A stretch of DNA of 61,225 nt from Chondrus crispus (GCF_000350225.1 NW_005179338.1:1-61225), one strand, 5' to 3'; positions 12,155 through 23,654 are shown, counted from the first letter of the stretch. The notes: generated from the letters alone by a model not told the origin. Translations and numbers: made by a program.

Positions 12155-12360
12155 CATGCACCAAACCAAACAACACCTGGTTCCATCCAGAGACAAGCAA
12201 GTAAGGCACACGTAGATTAAGGCACAGCATTACAGCACATCACTCACTTGAACAATAAAGTCACCGCCGTCCCCCGCTCCCGAGAGGATCGGGGGTATCG
12301 GTTTTCCTGGAACCCGGGTTCTCCCGGGTTCTCCCTGGTTGTAAATAAAGTTTTTTATCA
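12106..12360 (+). repeat. Copia 1 polypurine tract and presumed 3' LTR
   Basis: TCGGGGGGAG (12106-12115) fits a polypurine tract and TGTGG at 12116 a typical LTR start. TGGTTCCATCCAGA occurs twice inside (12118 and 12178). AATAAAG is present near 12253 and again near 12343. The 3' limit is a guess (TTATCA at about 12360) because there is no partner LTR. Confidence 0.45.
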
Positions 12361-12497
12361 TACGCGATATGCACCGTGCTTTTAATACAATTCTCAATAA
12401 ACTCAATTACAGTAGGGGCAAAAGAAGCCATTGAATTTCTTGAAAAACTCAAAGTTTTGCAACCTATCACAGCACTCCGCCTGTCCAGTCCAAATAT

Positions 12498-12615
12498 CCG
12501 TCAACAAGTAAACATTTACTTGCCGTTGGGTAAACATTGACCACCCGTCAACAAGTAAACATTTACTTGCCACTGGGTAAACATTGACCACCCATCAACA
12601 AGTAAACATTTATTA
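12498..12615. repeat. 47-bp tandem repeat, about 2.4 copies
   Basis: TCAACAAGTAAACATTTACT begins at 12501, 12548 and (last copy diverging) 12595, an exact 47-base period. Each unit holds the near-palindrome AGTAAA-CA-TTTACT and a second, shorter GGTAAACATTGAC. Related palindromes recur in opposite orientation at 16640-16770. Confidence 0.8.
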
Positions 12616-12619
12616 GTTC

Positions 12620-13485
12620 ACATTTATGTGCCCTTGAGCATATCAATATGCGAATGCCCTTTCTGCATGCGCAGAGGCGTTCTTGGAATATACGCACTGC
12701 ACTTCGTTTCCAAGACGAGATAAATTGGCCTTGTTCGGCATGCCGAACCAGTCTCTGAAGAGAAAAAGCGAGATGTTCTACGGTACATCATACAACTATA
12801 TTTTGTTTTCACATTATTTATGGGTGTGATCTGCAAAGATCAATTCTATTCCATGCGTGAAGCTGTTACAGAGCATTCTGGGTGAATGGAATGAAGTCAC
12901 TCAAAAGTGAGAAGGGATACCGCCTAAATGGGGGGTGACATCCTGAATAAGTTTAATATACGTAGTGAGACTTCAAGATACTGAGTGTTTTAGTAAGGCG
13001 ACATTACTAGCACGTGAGCAGCCGGTAGGGAGAAATTCATCTATGGTGTCCTCTGGATGGGACGGCATTTCTTAGGGCAACGAAAAAGGTGATCCCTAAG
13101 TCACCTCCGTCAAACACATTACCTCGGATGTCTAATCCCCGAAACAGTGACCACCAAACAGGAGGGATTCGAAACTCATAATAAGGTTGACACCACATAC
13201 CCCGTGGAAATGAGCTTTTACTTGCCGCTCATTAAACATTAAACACTTCAACAAAGGTACCATGAAAACATGTGGCTTTAAAGTTATGGTTGTAGTACAA
13301 GCCATACAAGGCGTTCTATACTCAAAATTGCAGTTGAGTTAAACTGTTAATAGGTATAAGTTCCCGTAACAAAGTTTGCAAAGCACGCAGTTCCCTCCGT
13401 ACTCACGAGAGGAGATACGGGACTCAATGGGATAACACAGATAGATTCAACACATAACTTTGTTTACCATTTTACTTTCGTGCTT
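12620..13485. other. No recognisable gene
   Basis: AT-rich stretch without a supportable coding region or RNA gene. A fragment near 13210-13240 (TTTACTTGCCGCTCATTAAACA) resembles the repeat family just upstream. Confidence 0.5.
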
Positions 13486-13487
13486 GC

Positions 13488-14527
13488 TTACCGATCTCTA
13501 TCAGAAGCGTCAACATCAATAATGTCAATTACCGGTTCATTATTTTTTAAGCCTTGAACCTTCCTTATATCTTCGCCACTCGTTTGGATTTTCAAAAACA
13601 ACGTGGAGATAGTTTTGCGCAGGACAAGATCCTGTGTCACTTCCTTGCCGGAAATTAACACAAATTCTTGTGATGACATTCTGACTTTCTTCATTAGGCA
13701 ACTCAGAATCCCAATTAGGGCATGAAATGCTGGCATTGCATTTCAACTTTCATTGTCAGATATCTAAGCTTTCCCATCTGTACAAATAAGGAAATACGCT
13801 CTTCTAGATATGTTTCCCATGTCTTAGGGACTGGTCGCCATTTTTGCACTATCCGTCGGGCTCCTTGTGATGCAGTCGGACTCCTGATGTATTGACAATA
13901 CCCACTGCTGATTTGTTTGCACTGAGAAGAACAAATGCCGTGCGAAACGCTTCGCAGACTGCTTCGTAAAGGCACTACCATCCCTTTATCCCTCCTCTCG
14001 GAAAGATACTGCTCAAACGTTTCACTATTTCCCTGGCTTGTCCTACTAAATGAAGATGGTAACAGCGCACAATTTGAATGCGAGGCCTTTGTATCACCGC
14101 TTTGCATGATTTTCCTTTTCTCCAGAAGGGAACGCCCCCATCCTAGTTTTCGTTAGCTTTGAAGCGATAAACCATTTTATTTAATTCTTGACGACTTTTC
14201 TGACCGCAGATTACATGCAGAACGCCATTCTCACTTGTTCCAAGCATGAAAATATCGAGAGAACTATGATATTGCAGGCTCTCTGTCATCATTCTTAAAC
14301 AAACATCGTACATGACACACGAACGCAGACCCTCTCACAATCCCACTGACAAAATTCTTTGGAAGACACTTGGTCTCCTTCACGTCCATGACGGAATACG
14401 TTTGTGACTTGTCATGAAATGATGATGACAGTGTATGAGTTCTAACATCAAAAAGGAAATATGAGACTCTGGTCTTCTCTTTGAAAAGTATGTGGATCAG
14501 TAAGATTAATGACTTCCTGTAGCTCAT
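13488..14527 (-). pseudogene. Decayed coding region, function unknown
   Basis: Three neighbouring minus-strand frames read as pieces of one protein: 14527-14264, then a second register to about 14135 (contains SENGVLHVICGQKSRQ), then 14107-13715, then 13736-13488 ending in an acidic tail. Stops and frame changes separate the pieces. The amino-acid composition is protein-like and the pieces abut in order, unlike the other frames. I do not recognise a family. It lies between inverted AGTAAACATTTACT repeat blocks, so a transposon protein is possible. Confidence 0.35.
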
Positions 14528-14885
14528 TCGCTGTTGCGGAATTGTTAATGATCGTCTTGTTCGATCCGCAAAAAGCTGACTTTACAAATCAGTGAGACTA
14601 TAATTTTCTGAAGATAGGGATTCAAATGTAAATCTTCTCCGCATCTAAGTAGTTCTCGTAGGCAAAAAACATATTAACATGCTCTCAATGAACGGCTACA
14701 CTTAACCAAGAACCACAAAACGTACCGTCACAGATGAGTACATGAACTGTCTATTCTACGGTCAAGAGTTCAGACTCAGAATGAGAATTCTCTCAAAGCA
14801 AATGCATACTGCACATGCTTTGAAATCATCATCATTCCCCTGAACCGCCTCTTAGGGGCGCCTTAGGGTCGGAGAAGGTACTGTA

Positions 14886-15470
14886 CTGTACCTACGTAAT
14901 GTATTCTCATTTTGAGTTTCGAGTACCAAAAAAATGGGACTCGAAATTCATTATGAGTTTCGAACCCCCCAAAAAAGGGACTCGAAACTCAAAAGGAGAA
15001 TACTGTACGTATGCGCAGTACAGTACCTGCTCCACCCCTGAAGCGCCCCCTGGCCAAGCCTCGACGTCATTCTCATTTTGAGTTTCGAGTCCCAATTTTT
15101 TTGGTACTCGAAACTCAAAATGAGAATACTGTACGTATGCGCAGTACAGTACCTGCTCCACCTCTGAAGCGCCTCCTGGCCATGCCTCGACGCCATTCTC
15201 CTTTTGGGTTTCGAGTCCCTTTTTGGGGGGGTTCGAAACTCATAATGAGTTTCGAGTCTCATTTTTTTGGGGTTCGAAACTCATGAGTTTCGAGTCCCAT
15301 TTTTTTGGTACTCGAAACTCAAAATGAGAATACTGTACGTATGCGCAGTGCAGTACCTGCTTCACCCCTGAAGCGCCCGCTTGCCATGCCTCGCGGCAGT
15401 TCTCATTTTGAGTTTCGAGTCCTCTATTTTGGTACTCAAAGCTCAAAAATGAGACTTTGAACAATCGCGC
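14886..15470. repeat. Tandem array of palindromic units
   Basis: About three and a half irregular units. Each has CTCATTTTGAGTTTCGAGT, a short A- or T-run, then its reverse complement, then a second palindrome ACTGTAC-GTATGCGCA-GTACAGT, then a unique GC-rich spacer (CTGCTCCACCCCTGAAGCG...). The ACTGTACGTATGCGCAGT core starts near 15003, 15129 and 15332. Nearly every base of the non-spacer part can pair within the unit, so a transcript from either strand would fold into serial hairpins. Confidence 0.85.
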
Positions 15471-15474
15471 TTTT

Positions 15475-15509
15475 GGTAAGGCATGCTCATAATAGGAGCA
15501 TGCCTTACC
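15475..15509. repeat. Hairpin, 14-bp arms, 7-nt loop
   Basis: Perfect inverted repeat GGTAAGGCATGCTC / GAGCATGCCTTACC with loop ATAATAG, directly after the palindromic array. Confidence 0.8.
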
Positions 15510-16620
15510 TACAGCGCGATTTTCATAGGGTTTGCACACAGCGAACAAACAAATTTACTACTATTCGGTATGTTAGAAATACACTTCTGCGTTCATGATA
15601 CGCATAGTTTCGATATCCTTGTAACTCGTTTCTCCAGTGGCATCGCAGCTCATCGTTCGTGCATTCAAAGGCATATTTCAGCCGATATTTGATCTTGTCA
15701 AATTCAAAATAAGGGTCAAGCTATTTTATCGTTTAAGTGATCATTGCTTACTTCCACTTAATAGAAAAATCGGCATGGCGTCCTTCACATGCAATCTACT
15801 TGCGATGTGTGGCGCCCCCAACGGCGACGTTTTGTTTCACTGGGGAATCTAAATTCGGAGAGTGATTGAAACGTAGCCGTGCTTATATATTATCTGCTGC
15901 AGCAGCTGTGCACACGAAGATATTTCGCTTCTACGGTTTGGCAGATTTGAAAAGGCAGTGACTTGGGCTACGAAGGGCAATTGCGCTTCAAAAACACAGG
16001 GGGTGACCGGTTGACCTTCGGGTCGTTATTGGCGTCACCTTCGACACCATTTTCAAGCCCAAAGATGTTCCCGCTCGCTGTTGGTGATGACGATCCTTAA
16101 ACTGGACCCACTCCGTCGCTCAAATCGAAAGCCCCAGCGGGCTCATCCGCAGCTCGAGAAGTCTGCATTGGCAAGAACAGTGGCTATAGCCCCGCGAGAG
16201 ACAGATTGCGTCTTGGCTGTAGATCCGTTGAGTGGTAGTCTCTGTCCTCTCTACGTCGGCGCACGCAGATCGTTATTCCTTTTTCCCTCTGCACCTGTTG
16301 ATGAAACACAATTCGGAGGCTTAAAAAGTCAGTTGAAGTATCAGATCCGGGATTGTCGCTCTAGAAACGAAACGGAGAGCGATAAATACCACAACACCCA
16401 TATTCTGGACAACAACAGTCGTGAAAGTGGATGAGAACGATCGCACGACGACACCGAAAGGGACGATTTGCAAATTGCTTCCGGGAGTCCCGTCTCGTTT
16501 TCTGTCATGAGGGTGAGCGCCCGATAACAAAAATATTCGGGTTTGCTTTTATATGTATCCTAAAAATCTAACTTTTCGCAGCAATACGAGAGGACTGCTC
16601 CGGTTTCGCGCGCTTTTTTC
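15510..16620. other. No recognisable gene
   Basis: Short open frames only, none with recognisable features. No repeat or RNA gene was identified. Confidence 0.45.
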
Positions 16621-16629
16621 CGTAAGTAA

Positions 16630-16775
16630 TGGTTAACCTGGTTGCGAGTAAATGTTTACTCGGTAAAATTCTGGAGTAAACATTTACCGGCAACGTTCAA
16701 CTCGACATCGAGTGAATGTTAATCTGCTCGCGAGTAGAGGTTTACTCGGGCATTTTACGGAGTAAACATTTACTG
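16630..16775. repeat. Imperfect repeat with AGTAAATGTTTACT palindromes
   Basis: Two diverged units of roughly 95-105 bases, each with GCGAGTARANGTTTACTCGG and GGAGTAAACATTTAC. In reverse complement the block resembles the 47-bp repeats at 12498-12615 (shared core AGTAAACATTTACTYGC), so the two blocks are inverted with respect to each other across 4.1 kb. Confidence 0.55.
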
Positions 16776-17070
16776 TAAGTGCCGTTATAATTGTAAGCTG
16801 TCCTTTATTTTAATTTAACGTCTCTTCACTTACACTATCGGTGTATGCCGGTGTATGCCGTTTGTTTAACTTAATGTGTACCTTAGAGCATGCCCAGCAG
16901 TTTGCGAATCCAATCTAATTTTAGAACACTTGTCGCAATACGGTCTGTAGAAAAATTTTGGTTCCAAATTTTGAAGTTCCGTCCCTCCCAGGAAATAGAT
17001 TTTGTGTGCTTGAACCCCAGCAGTCCTTTCAACCACCTGCAGTGGTCGACTCCGAAAAACATAATCACAC

Positions 17071-17225
17071 AAAAACTGCCCGCTCACGGTACACATGCGC
17101 CCCGAAAGAACAGCTCACGTATCTGCACCAAGCATCACACCCCCACCATCACCTTCTCACCCCCACCGCAAAAACTGCCCGCTCACGGTACATGTGCCCC
17201 GAAAGAACAGCTCACGTACCTGCAC
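17071..17225. repeat. Direct repeat, 99-bp pitch, inside the Harbinger-like element
   Basis: AAAAACTGCCCGCTCACGGT at 17071 recurs at 17170, and the match continues for about 55 bases (GAAAGAACAGCTCACGTA...). The spacer is CCCCACC-rich. Two copies only. Confidence 0.7.
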
Positions 17226-18520
17226 AGAGGGGGGAATTGGGGGTGGAAGTGGGACTACGGGTAGGGTAGGAAGGGTGGAAGCGCCAGACGGATGGAGGTG
17301 GGGGGTAATGGGGTTGCTTGGAGGTGGGCTGTGGTGGAGACGAAGCCTTGGCGGCGTGGAGGGGGGTGAATCGTGAAGCCGGGTTCGTAGAAGGGGCTAG
17401 GATTCGGGTTCAGCCTTCAAGGTACTACTGCCGAAGTAGCTGTACATATCAGACACATTCGCACGGTCATTATATACAGCGGTGGCAGCATTTAAAACAT
17501 CGTCTTCAGAAGATGATCCAGTTGGCTTTGAATTCCACACTCTCCGTACAATGCCATAAAATGTTAAACACGCCTTTCGAATGCCTTTGAATGGCTGTGA
17601 GATTGAAGAGCCAGTTCGACTGGCTCCTGGAGCAGAACCCGGATCTTTTGCGTTAACCTCAGCGAAAATACGCCTGAACTCCTCCTCAATCGAATCGTCA
17701 AACTTTCCCTTTTCTGTCCATTCCCTTTACAGCTGTTTTCAGACGCCACAACGAACGCCTGACACGCTACTATGTTTTCCTGTTGGCTCCATTCTTTTCG
17801 AGCTCCCATTGATTCGGCAAAGGGATTGGAGCTAATGAGCTGATCGGTGATGAGGCCTGGTGTGCGTTGAGATTGTTTGACGAAGGAGCAAAATTTATTG
17901 TTTCGCGAACTGCAACGTGGATTCAGGTGTTTCGGTGTATATTAAATTGGCGGGAGTTGGCTGACCTGGATTCAATCCGGATTTCGAGGTTGGATTTTGG
18001 ATTGGATCCGGTTCTCTGGGGATCCAAATTTGCCTTTTTTGGACCCACTTTTTGGCAAGTCCAATCCAAAATACAATCATTAGGCGTGGGGATCAGTTAT
18101 GACGAATACTTTCACATAAGCAGTTTTTTTCGAAATCAAAGCGGTTTGTTACAGATTGACATCGAAATTACAGAGTTGCAGGGGAATATCATAATTCAAT
18201 AATCTTTAATTAGGACACAACAAAGCTGACAGAAGAACTGTCCCTCTACATCAGAGTGGTCATCCTCCGCGTTGGTTCCCATTGAACGAATAGACAATCT
18301 CATCGGAAGTCTCTGCATTTTCGCGCGAAACAGAGCAAATACTACTCGGCGATGGTGTGCGCACACAATTCTATCTTACCATGGAACAATTGGCGCCCAT
18401 CTACGGATCACACGAAAGTTCATGCACTGTCTGCTCTTCCACACTTGAGACTTCTGAACGCGCCTTCACACAGAATCCCATCCAATCCTCCGCTCTGCTT
18501 ATCCATCGCGATCGCCGTTC

Positions 18521-19821
18521 ATGACACGCACACTCAAGAGTGCCGATCCCGCTGCTGCACTCCAAATACTTGGAGAACAGGCTGCACTACGGCAAGAGGA
18601 ACTCGAAAAATTTGACGAGCTCGGTAGCCTTTCAGAGAGTGAGGACGCGCACGAAAGTGACTCTCCCATCATTGACAAAACTTTCGTAGAGAACGGCAAT
18701 CAAGCCATCATGGACATGACAAATTTTACTCTGAATGAGTTCATGTCCATTTGGAACAATGTGGCCGAACATGTACGCCAAAACTATAACACTGGACGAG
18801 GAAGCTAATCGCCTATTCATGCCAAGGATTTGCTTTTCATGACGGTTACCGTACTGAAGCATGGAAGCAAATGGGACATGATGGCATATCTTTTTGGAAT
18901 GAAGGCACCGACGTTCGAAAAAAGAGTGACCAAGATGATCAAAATGCTTTCGAAACATGCTTACTCCAAGTTTGTCACATTATACGAGCGCCGGTACTCG
19001 ATGACCAGGCTCATATCAGAGAAGAAAACTTTCAAAAATTACGAGATATGTCGCTATGCAAACGACGTGACGTTTATCCAGAGTTTTCGTCCCGGTGGCT
19101 CGCTTGAGGAATCGAAAAAGTATTTTTCCGGCAAGCATAAATTGAACGGATACAAGGTTGAAGTATCGGTTCTTCCTAATGGTTTAGCGATTGGATCAAG
19201 TCGGCATCATCCAGAATCTGTTAGTGACATTGAGATAATGAGAGATATGATCGGCTTTCATGCTGATTGTCTGGAAAAATCGGAGGAGGAGAAGACAATC
19301 ATCGACATCGGAAAAGGGGCTGACCTGCATGCCGAAAGCTGGGGTGTGCTACAGGACAAAGGCTACGTGGGAATCGAAAGTGAAATAAGAAGCATTATTC
19401 CCAAGAAGAAACCCCAGGGAGGCATGTTGAGCATTTCGGACAAGAGAGAGAACGAGGCTAAGTCGTCTGATCGAATTATACTTGAGAACTATTTCGGAAG
19501 ACAGAGCACGCTGTGGGCAGTTGTGGCTAACAAATATCGCTGGGCTGAGGACTGGTTCGACGACATGTTTCGTTTGACGATGGCATTGACTAATGTACAT
19601 ATCAGATGGCATCCGTGCGAGACAGTGATGGTATATCGTATGAACGTTATTTGAAACGTTTGCACGATATAGCACAAACGGGCGTGAATGAGCGCAAACG
19701 TGCTCAGGCCTCGTATCGAAAGCGTAGGAAACGCGCAATGGAACGCACGTTGCGCACGAGGGAAGAACAGGAGGGGGTAAGTGCTCTGTTTGATGACGAG
19801 GAGGAGGAGGTCAGCGATTGA
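18521..19821 (+). pseudogene. PIF/Harbinger-like DDE transposase, one nonsense and one frameshift
   Basis: The N-terminal part (18521-18808) ends at TAA 18806-18808; the same frame resumes at once and reaches LLFMTVTVLKHGSKWD, so the stop is a point break. The catalytic domain has the first D in NDVTFIQS, the second D in LQDKGYVG and E in ILENYFGRQ. About 19610-19650 the frame changes, and the C-terminal tail (19606-19821: DSDGISYERYLKRL, then a Lys/Arg-rich helix and an acidic end) is in the other register. Total about 430 codons. The gene is centred in an element with matching inverted ends and TTA duplication, which supports the assignment. It is probably inactive here but could belong to a family mobilised elsewhere. 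Confidence 0.8.
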
Positions 19822-20482
19822 AATTTTTCTGAGCCATTACGTTGATAGTCTGTACCTGGAGTGATGAACGACATTTGAGTAAAAAGACCGTTTTCCTGCA
19901 TGCGTTGCGTTACATCTCGATTTAATTTACCCCAGTATGCGAAGATCACATGCCTTCCGAAAAGATCAACGGTTTTCGCATATGAGAGGCCTACGATGAC
20001 GAGCTGAATATCTGACTCGCAGACCTATTGAATCATGATCCACCGCTGCTGGGGTGTTGATTTTCATTTCTTGTCCCATTTTTTAGATTGGACCCAAAAA
20101 CCCCAACTGCGGGGCATGCTCTTATCATATACCTTACATCTTTATTTACAACAGAGCTAAGACCCCTGGAACCACAGTGTGCACGACTGTTGCAGTGCGG
20201 TTCAGTAAAAAGAAGAGCGCTGGACGTGAATATGAAAATCTCAGCAAAAATCTGTAATGTCACGAGAGAAACATGTGTCTATAAACAGATGAGAACAAAC
20301 TCCTCGGCCCTTGGCAGGGATGTGTCAGGTAAACTCGTCTTGAAGACGGTTATCTCAACCCGAAACATTGGACCGACGTCTAATCTCTACCCTCCACCAC
20401 GTAAAGACGAGGACGCGCCGCGCCACCCTGTCAATAATAGTAATAATATGCGGCACCCCGCGCGTCCGAACCCTGCGGCGTA

Positions 20483-22044
20483 CTACCGGTAGCTAGTGTT
20501 CGCGTCCATCGACCCGCTCTCGCCCGTGCCCCACGGCAGTTCTGACAGGTAGCGCTTCAACAACGGGTCCTTATAGTGCAGGCCGACGACGTCGAGGCCT
20601 GTAAAGTTGCGGCGGAAGACCTCGACAACGAGCGGCAGGTCGAACTTGTCTGGGGTATACGTGCCAGAGTTGTTGTCGAGCACTAGCGTGTACAGGGGCT
20701 CTCCCGAGCCGATGGGGGCGCGGCGAAAGTGGAGCTCGCCCGCGTAGACGACCTCTGGCGACGCGGAGCAATGCATGGCGTGCTTGGACATCATGTTGAT
20801 GAAGAACTTGGCGCCTGTCTCCGCCATGTAGAGGCGCTCGGGCATGAGGACATAAGTGAAGGTACGTGGCTTTCCGCGGCGGATTCCGTACTCCATGAGC
20901 TCGAGAAAGTCGGAGCCGTCAAGCAGGTTTCCCGTGACCTCCATGAGGTCCTTGCGGATGCTAACGAGCGGCTTGATGCCGCTCGCGCCGCCGTACAGGT
21001 ATGAGTGCTGCATCTGCACGACGCGGCGCATGACAGTGCTGCTGTTGCCCTGGAAGATCTTCTGGGCGGCCGGGTAGCCGCGGTTCCACCCCTGGCGGCG
21101 CCCCTGGAAGACGCTATCCACGGCGCGCATGTCGATCTTCCAGGTGGAGTGCTCGCGAAAGGCCGAGTTGATGGGCTGCACCAAATCCAGCGCGGACCGC
21201 AGCGGGCCGGCCTTCTCGGCGCCGCTCTTGAGCATGTTCTTCACCGAGTGGCCGACGCGGTTCTGAAACGGGAGGCGGCCGACGTTGCCAACATGCTCCG
21301 AGAACTTGTGTATCTGGAACCTCTTGAAATGGTTGTGTCGGGCGCTCTTCGCGAGGCTGGCGATATCGCCCGGGGCGACGATGACACAAACCGAGCCGCG
21401 CGGCAGCACGGGGTACGTTTTCGCCATGCGGCGCTGCAAGGCAGCATNNNNNNNNNNNNNNNNNNNNNNNNNNNNNNNNNNNNNNNNNNNNNNNNNNNNN
21501 NNNNNNNNNNNNNNNNNNNNNNNNNNNNNNNNNNNNNNNNNNNNNNNNNNNNNNNNNNNNNNNNNNNNNNNNNNNNNNNNNNNNNGTTCCGCGGGTGGAC
21601 CGGGGGCTCCGGGGCGGCGGGCGGCGGCGGCGGGTGCCAGGGGTATGCGACCGGGTTGGCGGGCGGCGGCGGCGGCGGCGGGGCGCGCGCGCGCGCGCGC
21701 GGCGGAGGCGGCGGCGAGGGGCGCGGGCGCTCGGGCAGGCAGGCGGCGGCGTGGGCCAGGGCGTGGGCGACCGGGATGGTGACCGAGCCCAGGGGGCGGT
21801 CGCCCGCGACGAGGTTCTTGTCGAAGATGCGCAGGTGCAGGACGTCGTGCGGGCGGGCGACGAAGGCGAGCGGGTGGTACCACTTGGGGTCGACGGTGTT
21901 GAGACACACGACGGTGGTCTTGGTCTCGCCCGTGCGCGCGAGCGTGACGACGGCGTACGGATCCGACGCGCCCTTGCCGACGTTGGCCGCGCGGAGCGAC
22001 GTCGCGGACATGATGCGGACTTGGATGCGCGATTCGGAGGGCAT
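20483..22044 (-). CDS. C2-domain protein (interrupted by assembly gap)
   Basis: Starts at ATG 22044-22042 (MPSESRIQVRIMSATSL). The first about 90 residues form a C2 domain (GKGASDPYAVV, TVDPKWYHPL, LHLRIFDKNLV), a lipid/calcium-binding fold. A Pro/Ala/Arg-rich linker (GC-rich, with a (CG)n run near 21690) runs into 138 N. Beyond the gap lies a conserved C-terminal domain with AETGAKFFINMMSKHAMH, VVYAGELHFR and LVLDNNSGTYTPDKFDLP, ending at TAG 20485-20483. I recall similar C2-plus-this-domain proteins from fungi and oomycetes, but the function is not known to me. The frames on the two sides of the gap differ, so the N run is an estimate or an intron lies in it. Confidence 0.7.
21448..21585. 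other. Assembly gap (138 N)
   Basis: Run of N inside the C2-domain gene, next to extremely GC-rich low-complexity sequence that probably caused the gap. Confidence 0.99.
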
Positions 22045-23640
22045 CGCGGGGGAGGGCGGGGGGGAGGCAAGGTGGAGGGGGGCAGGGCCGATGGTGGGGG
22101 AGTGGCGATGGGGAGGAGTAGAGGGTGTGTGAGGGCGAGGAGAGTGCGGGGATGCAGCAGCCTCTGTTTTGTGGCGGCGAACAGGGTGCCGGCAGCAAGT
22201 GGGGCGCCCTTTTTGGTCCTTTGTGAGATGCGCGTGTACAGTTGGTAGCCGGGTAGCCGGTCGAGGACGTACAAATCGGTGCGCTGTCACAAAGCGGATC
22301 GGGCCAACTGCAGCAACGCATCACGAGAAGGGCGGTCCCCACGTGCCCGCGTGCGCGCGAGCTCCGTCGCGAGCCCCGCCCAGCCAGTTCCACTCTCCGG
22401 GCCTTGCGGGGCGGCGCGCCAACCAGCGGCGGCGGCGGCGCGCGCCGGTATCGCTGAGCGGACTGAGCGCGGCCACCGCTCGCCGCGGGACTCGCGTCCG
22501 GTGTCGCATATCGCTACCGCATACAAGTATAAAGTTACTGTGCATACCGCCACGCCTCCACTCGCCTCCCGGCAAGGCGGCACTCCCTCTTTCCACATCT
22601 GGCGCGCCGCCCCCCCCGCGCGCACGCGGCTGTACCCTTCGAGTGTACGAGTGGTACACAAAGCGTTTCTGTCAGGCGAGCCCCGCCCATGTAACATTAC
22701 TGGGCAACGCCGCCGAGACGCAGACGCGCCGCTCGCGCGAGCGTGGCAGCGCGCCAGAGCCGCGCCGTAGCGGAAACAGCCAACCGCGCGCGCGCTCCAC
22801 CCGAGCCGCTGCCGGCACAATTCACTTTGTCATGTATGACAGGGGAAGGATGCTAAGGATACTGGATTACAGTCGGCACTCAGGTGCATTACAGTATTTA
22901 GGTAGGCAGTGTCTTACAGCGCGGACACCACTATCCAGTCCAAGCGTGATACCTGGACGTTCTCTGAGATAGCATTCGCTCAAAAGGACATTGATAAGGA
23001 AATCCAAGGTACGCGGCGACTGCCGATCTGTGACCTCGCGCCCTCCGGATTGTCGGAATAATATTAAGAATAATAATGGGCAACGACTCTTGACCACCAT
23101 ATGCTACGTAGCATATAATTATAGCACAGTCACGGGCCTGAGGCCCGTTCTTAAGTCCGGGATGATTCTTTCCCGAATCTCCCTATCGCACCACTCGTAA
23201 CTTCTACCTTATTCATTGGACAGTTCGAGGTTAATCTTTGACATTAAACTTTATCTCCTGACTGTAAGTAGCTAAGAGTCTCAACAAGTGCAGGTGAGCT
23301 ACTGGTTATTATTCTGGTTGCACAACAATGTACACTGTACAGTACTACCATTTACAGTGCTTTTCTTGAAAAATGCAATTTAAAGGCCTGGGAGATACGC
23401 ACTGCTGGAAGTCAAGAGAAGAAAATTTTGTGATGGACTGCGAGTGAGGAACGGCCCTCAAGAGTCGTTCTCTACTGCGCTCGCCCCTCGGTGGCCTGCC
23501 GAGGTTCCGGCGCTGGCGGCCCCTGCCGCTGTGTACTCCGCCCCTCCATCGTGAAAGTTTCACGGTCTCGGCGTTAGCCGGGATCGGATCTACGAACAAG
23601 GGTGAGCGCGGTCTAGTCGCGGTCTGGTAGGCCCGAGTAA
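22045..23640. other. GC-rich intergenic DNA, no gene seen
   Basis: Frames are open because of high GC, but none looks like a protein. A perfect 18-bp palindrome ATATGCTACGTAGCATAT lies at 23098-23115, and ACGGGCCT-g-AGGCCCGT is just downstream near 23131. Confidence 0.45.
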
Positions 23641-23654
23641 ACTCACCTTTCTCT

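Larger units (their letters stand above)
9640..12360 (+). mobile_element. 5'-truncated Ty1/copia retrotransposon (copia 1)
   Basis: The order integrase-RT-RNaseH is that of Ty1/copia. The element starts abruptly inside pol: Gag, protease and the integrase zinc finger are missing. A G-rich polypurine tract (12106-12115) is followed at 12116 by TGTGG, a credible start of a 3' LTR that would run to about 12360 (...TTATCA) and contains AATAAA motifs. No 5' LTR was seen. It abuts the presumed 5' end of gypsy 1, so nesting or rearrangement is possible. Confidence 0.8.
16886..20121 (+). mobile_element. PIF/Harbinger-like DNA transposon with TIRs and TTA duplication
   Basis: The left end reads TTA-GAGCATGCCCAGCAGTT (TTA at 16883-16885). 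The right end in reverse complement reads TTA... with GAGCATGCCCCGCAGTT (TTA at 20122-20124), a 16/17 match. Inside both ends a TCCAATCTA segment is also shared, so the inverted repeat is about 40 bases with small gaps. A 3-bp TTA duplication is the hallmark of PIF/Harbinger. The DDE transposase at 18521-19821 lies inside in the correct place. The size is 3,236 bp. Confidence 0.85.

Noticed and set aside
12498..12615. CRISPR-like array
   Set aside because: Units are contiguous 47-bp tandem repeats without unique spacers, in a eukaryotic context.
14907..15548. Repeated peptides (YCAYVQYSHFEFRVP and similar) in minus-strand frames
   Set aside because: They are translations of the palindromic DNA array and appear on both strands; no start or domain.
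17071..17225. CRISPR or regulatory array
   Set aside because: Only two copies, lying inside a transposon.
21114..22393. Alternative long minus-strand frames over the C2 gene
   Set aside because: Only the register with GKGASDPYAVV upstream of the gap and DNNSGTYTPDK downstream is protein-like; the others are Ser/Arg/Pro shadows.
22169..22972. Long plus-strand frame of 267 codons
   Set aside because: GC-driven openness; Arg/Ala/Pro-rich without a recognisable domain, and overlapping frames on both strands are equally open.
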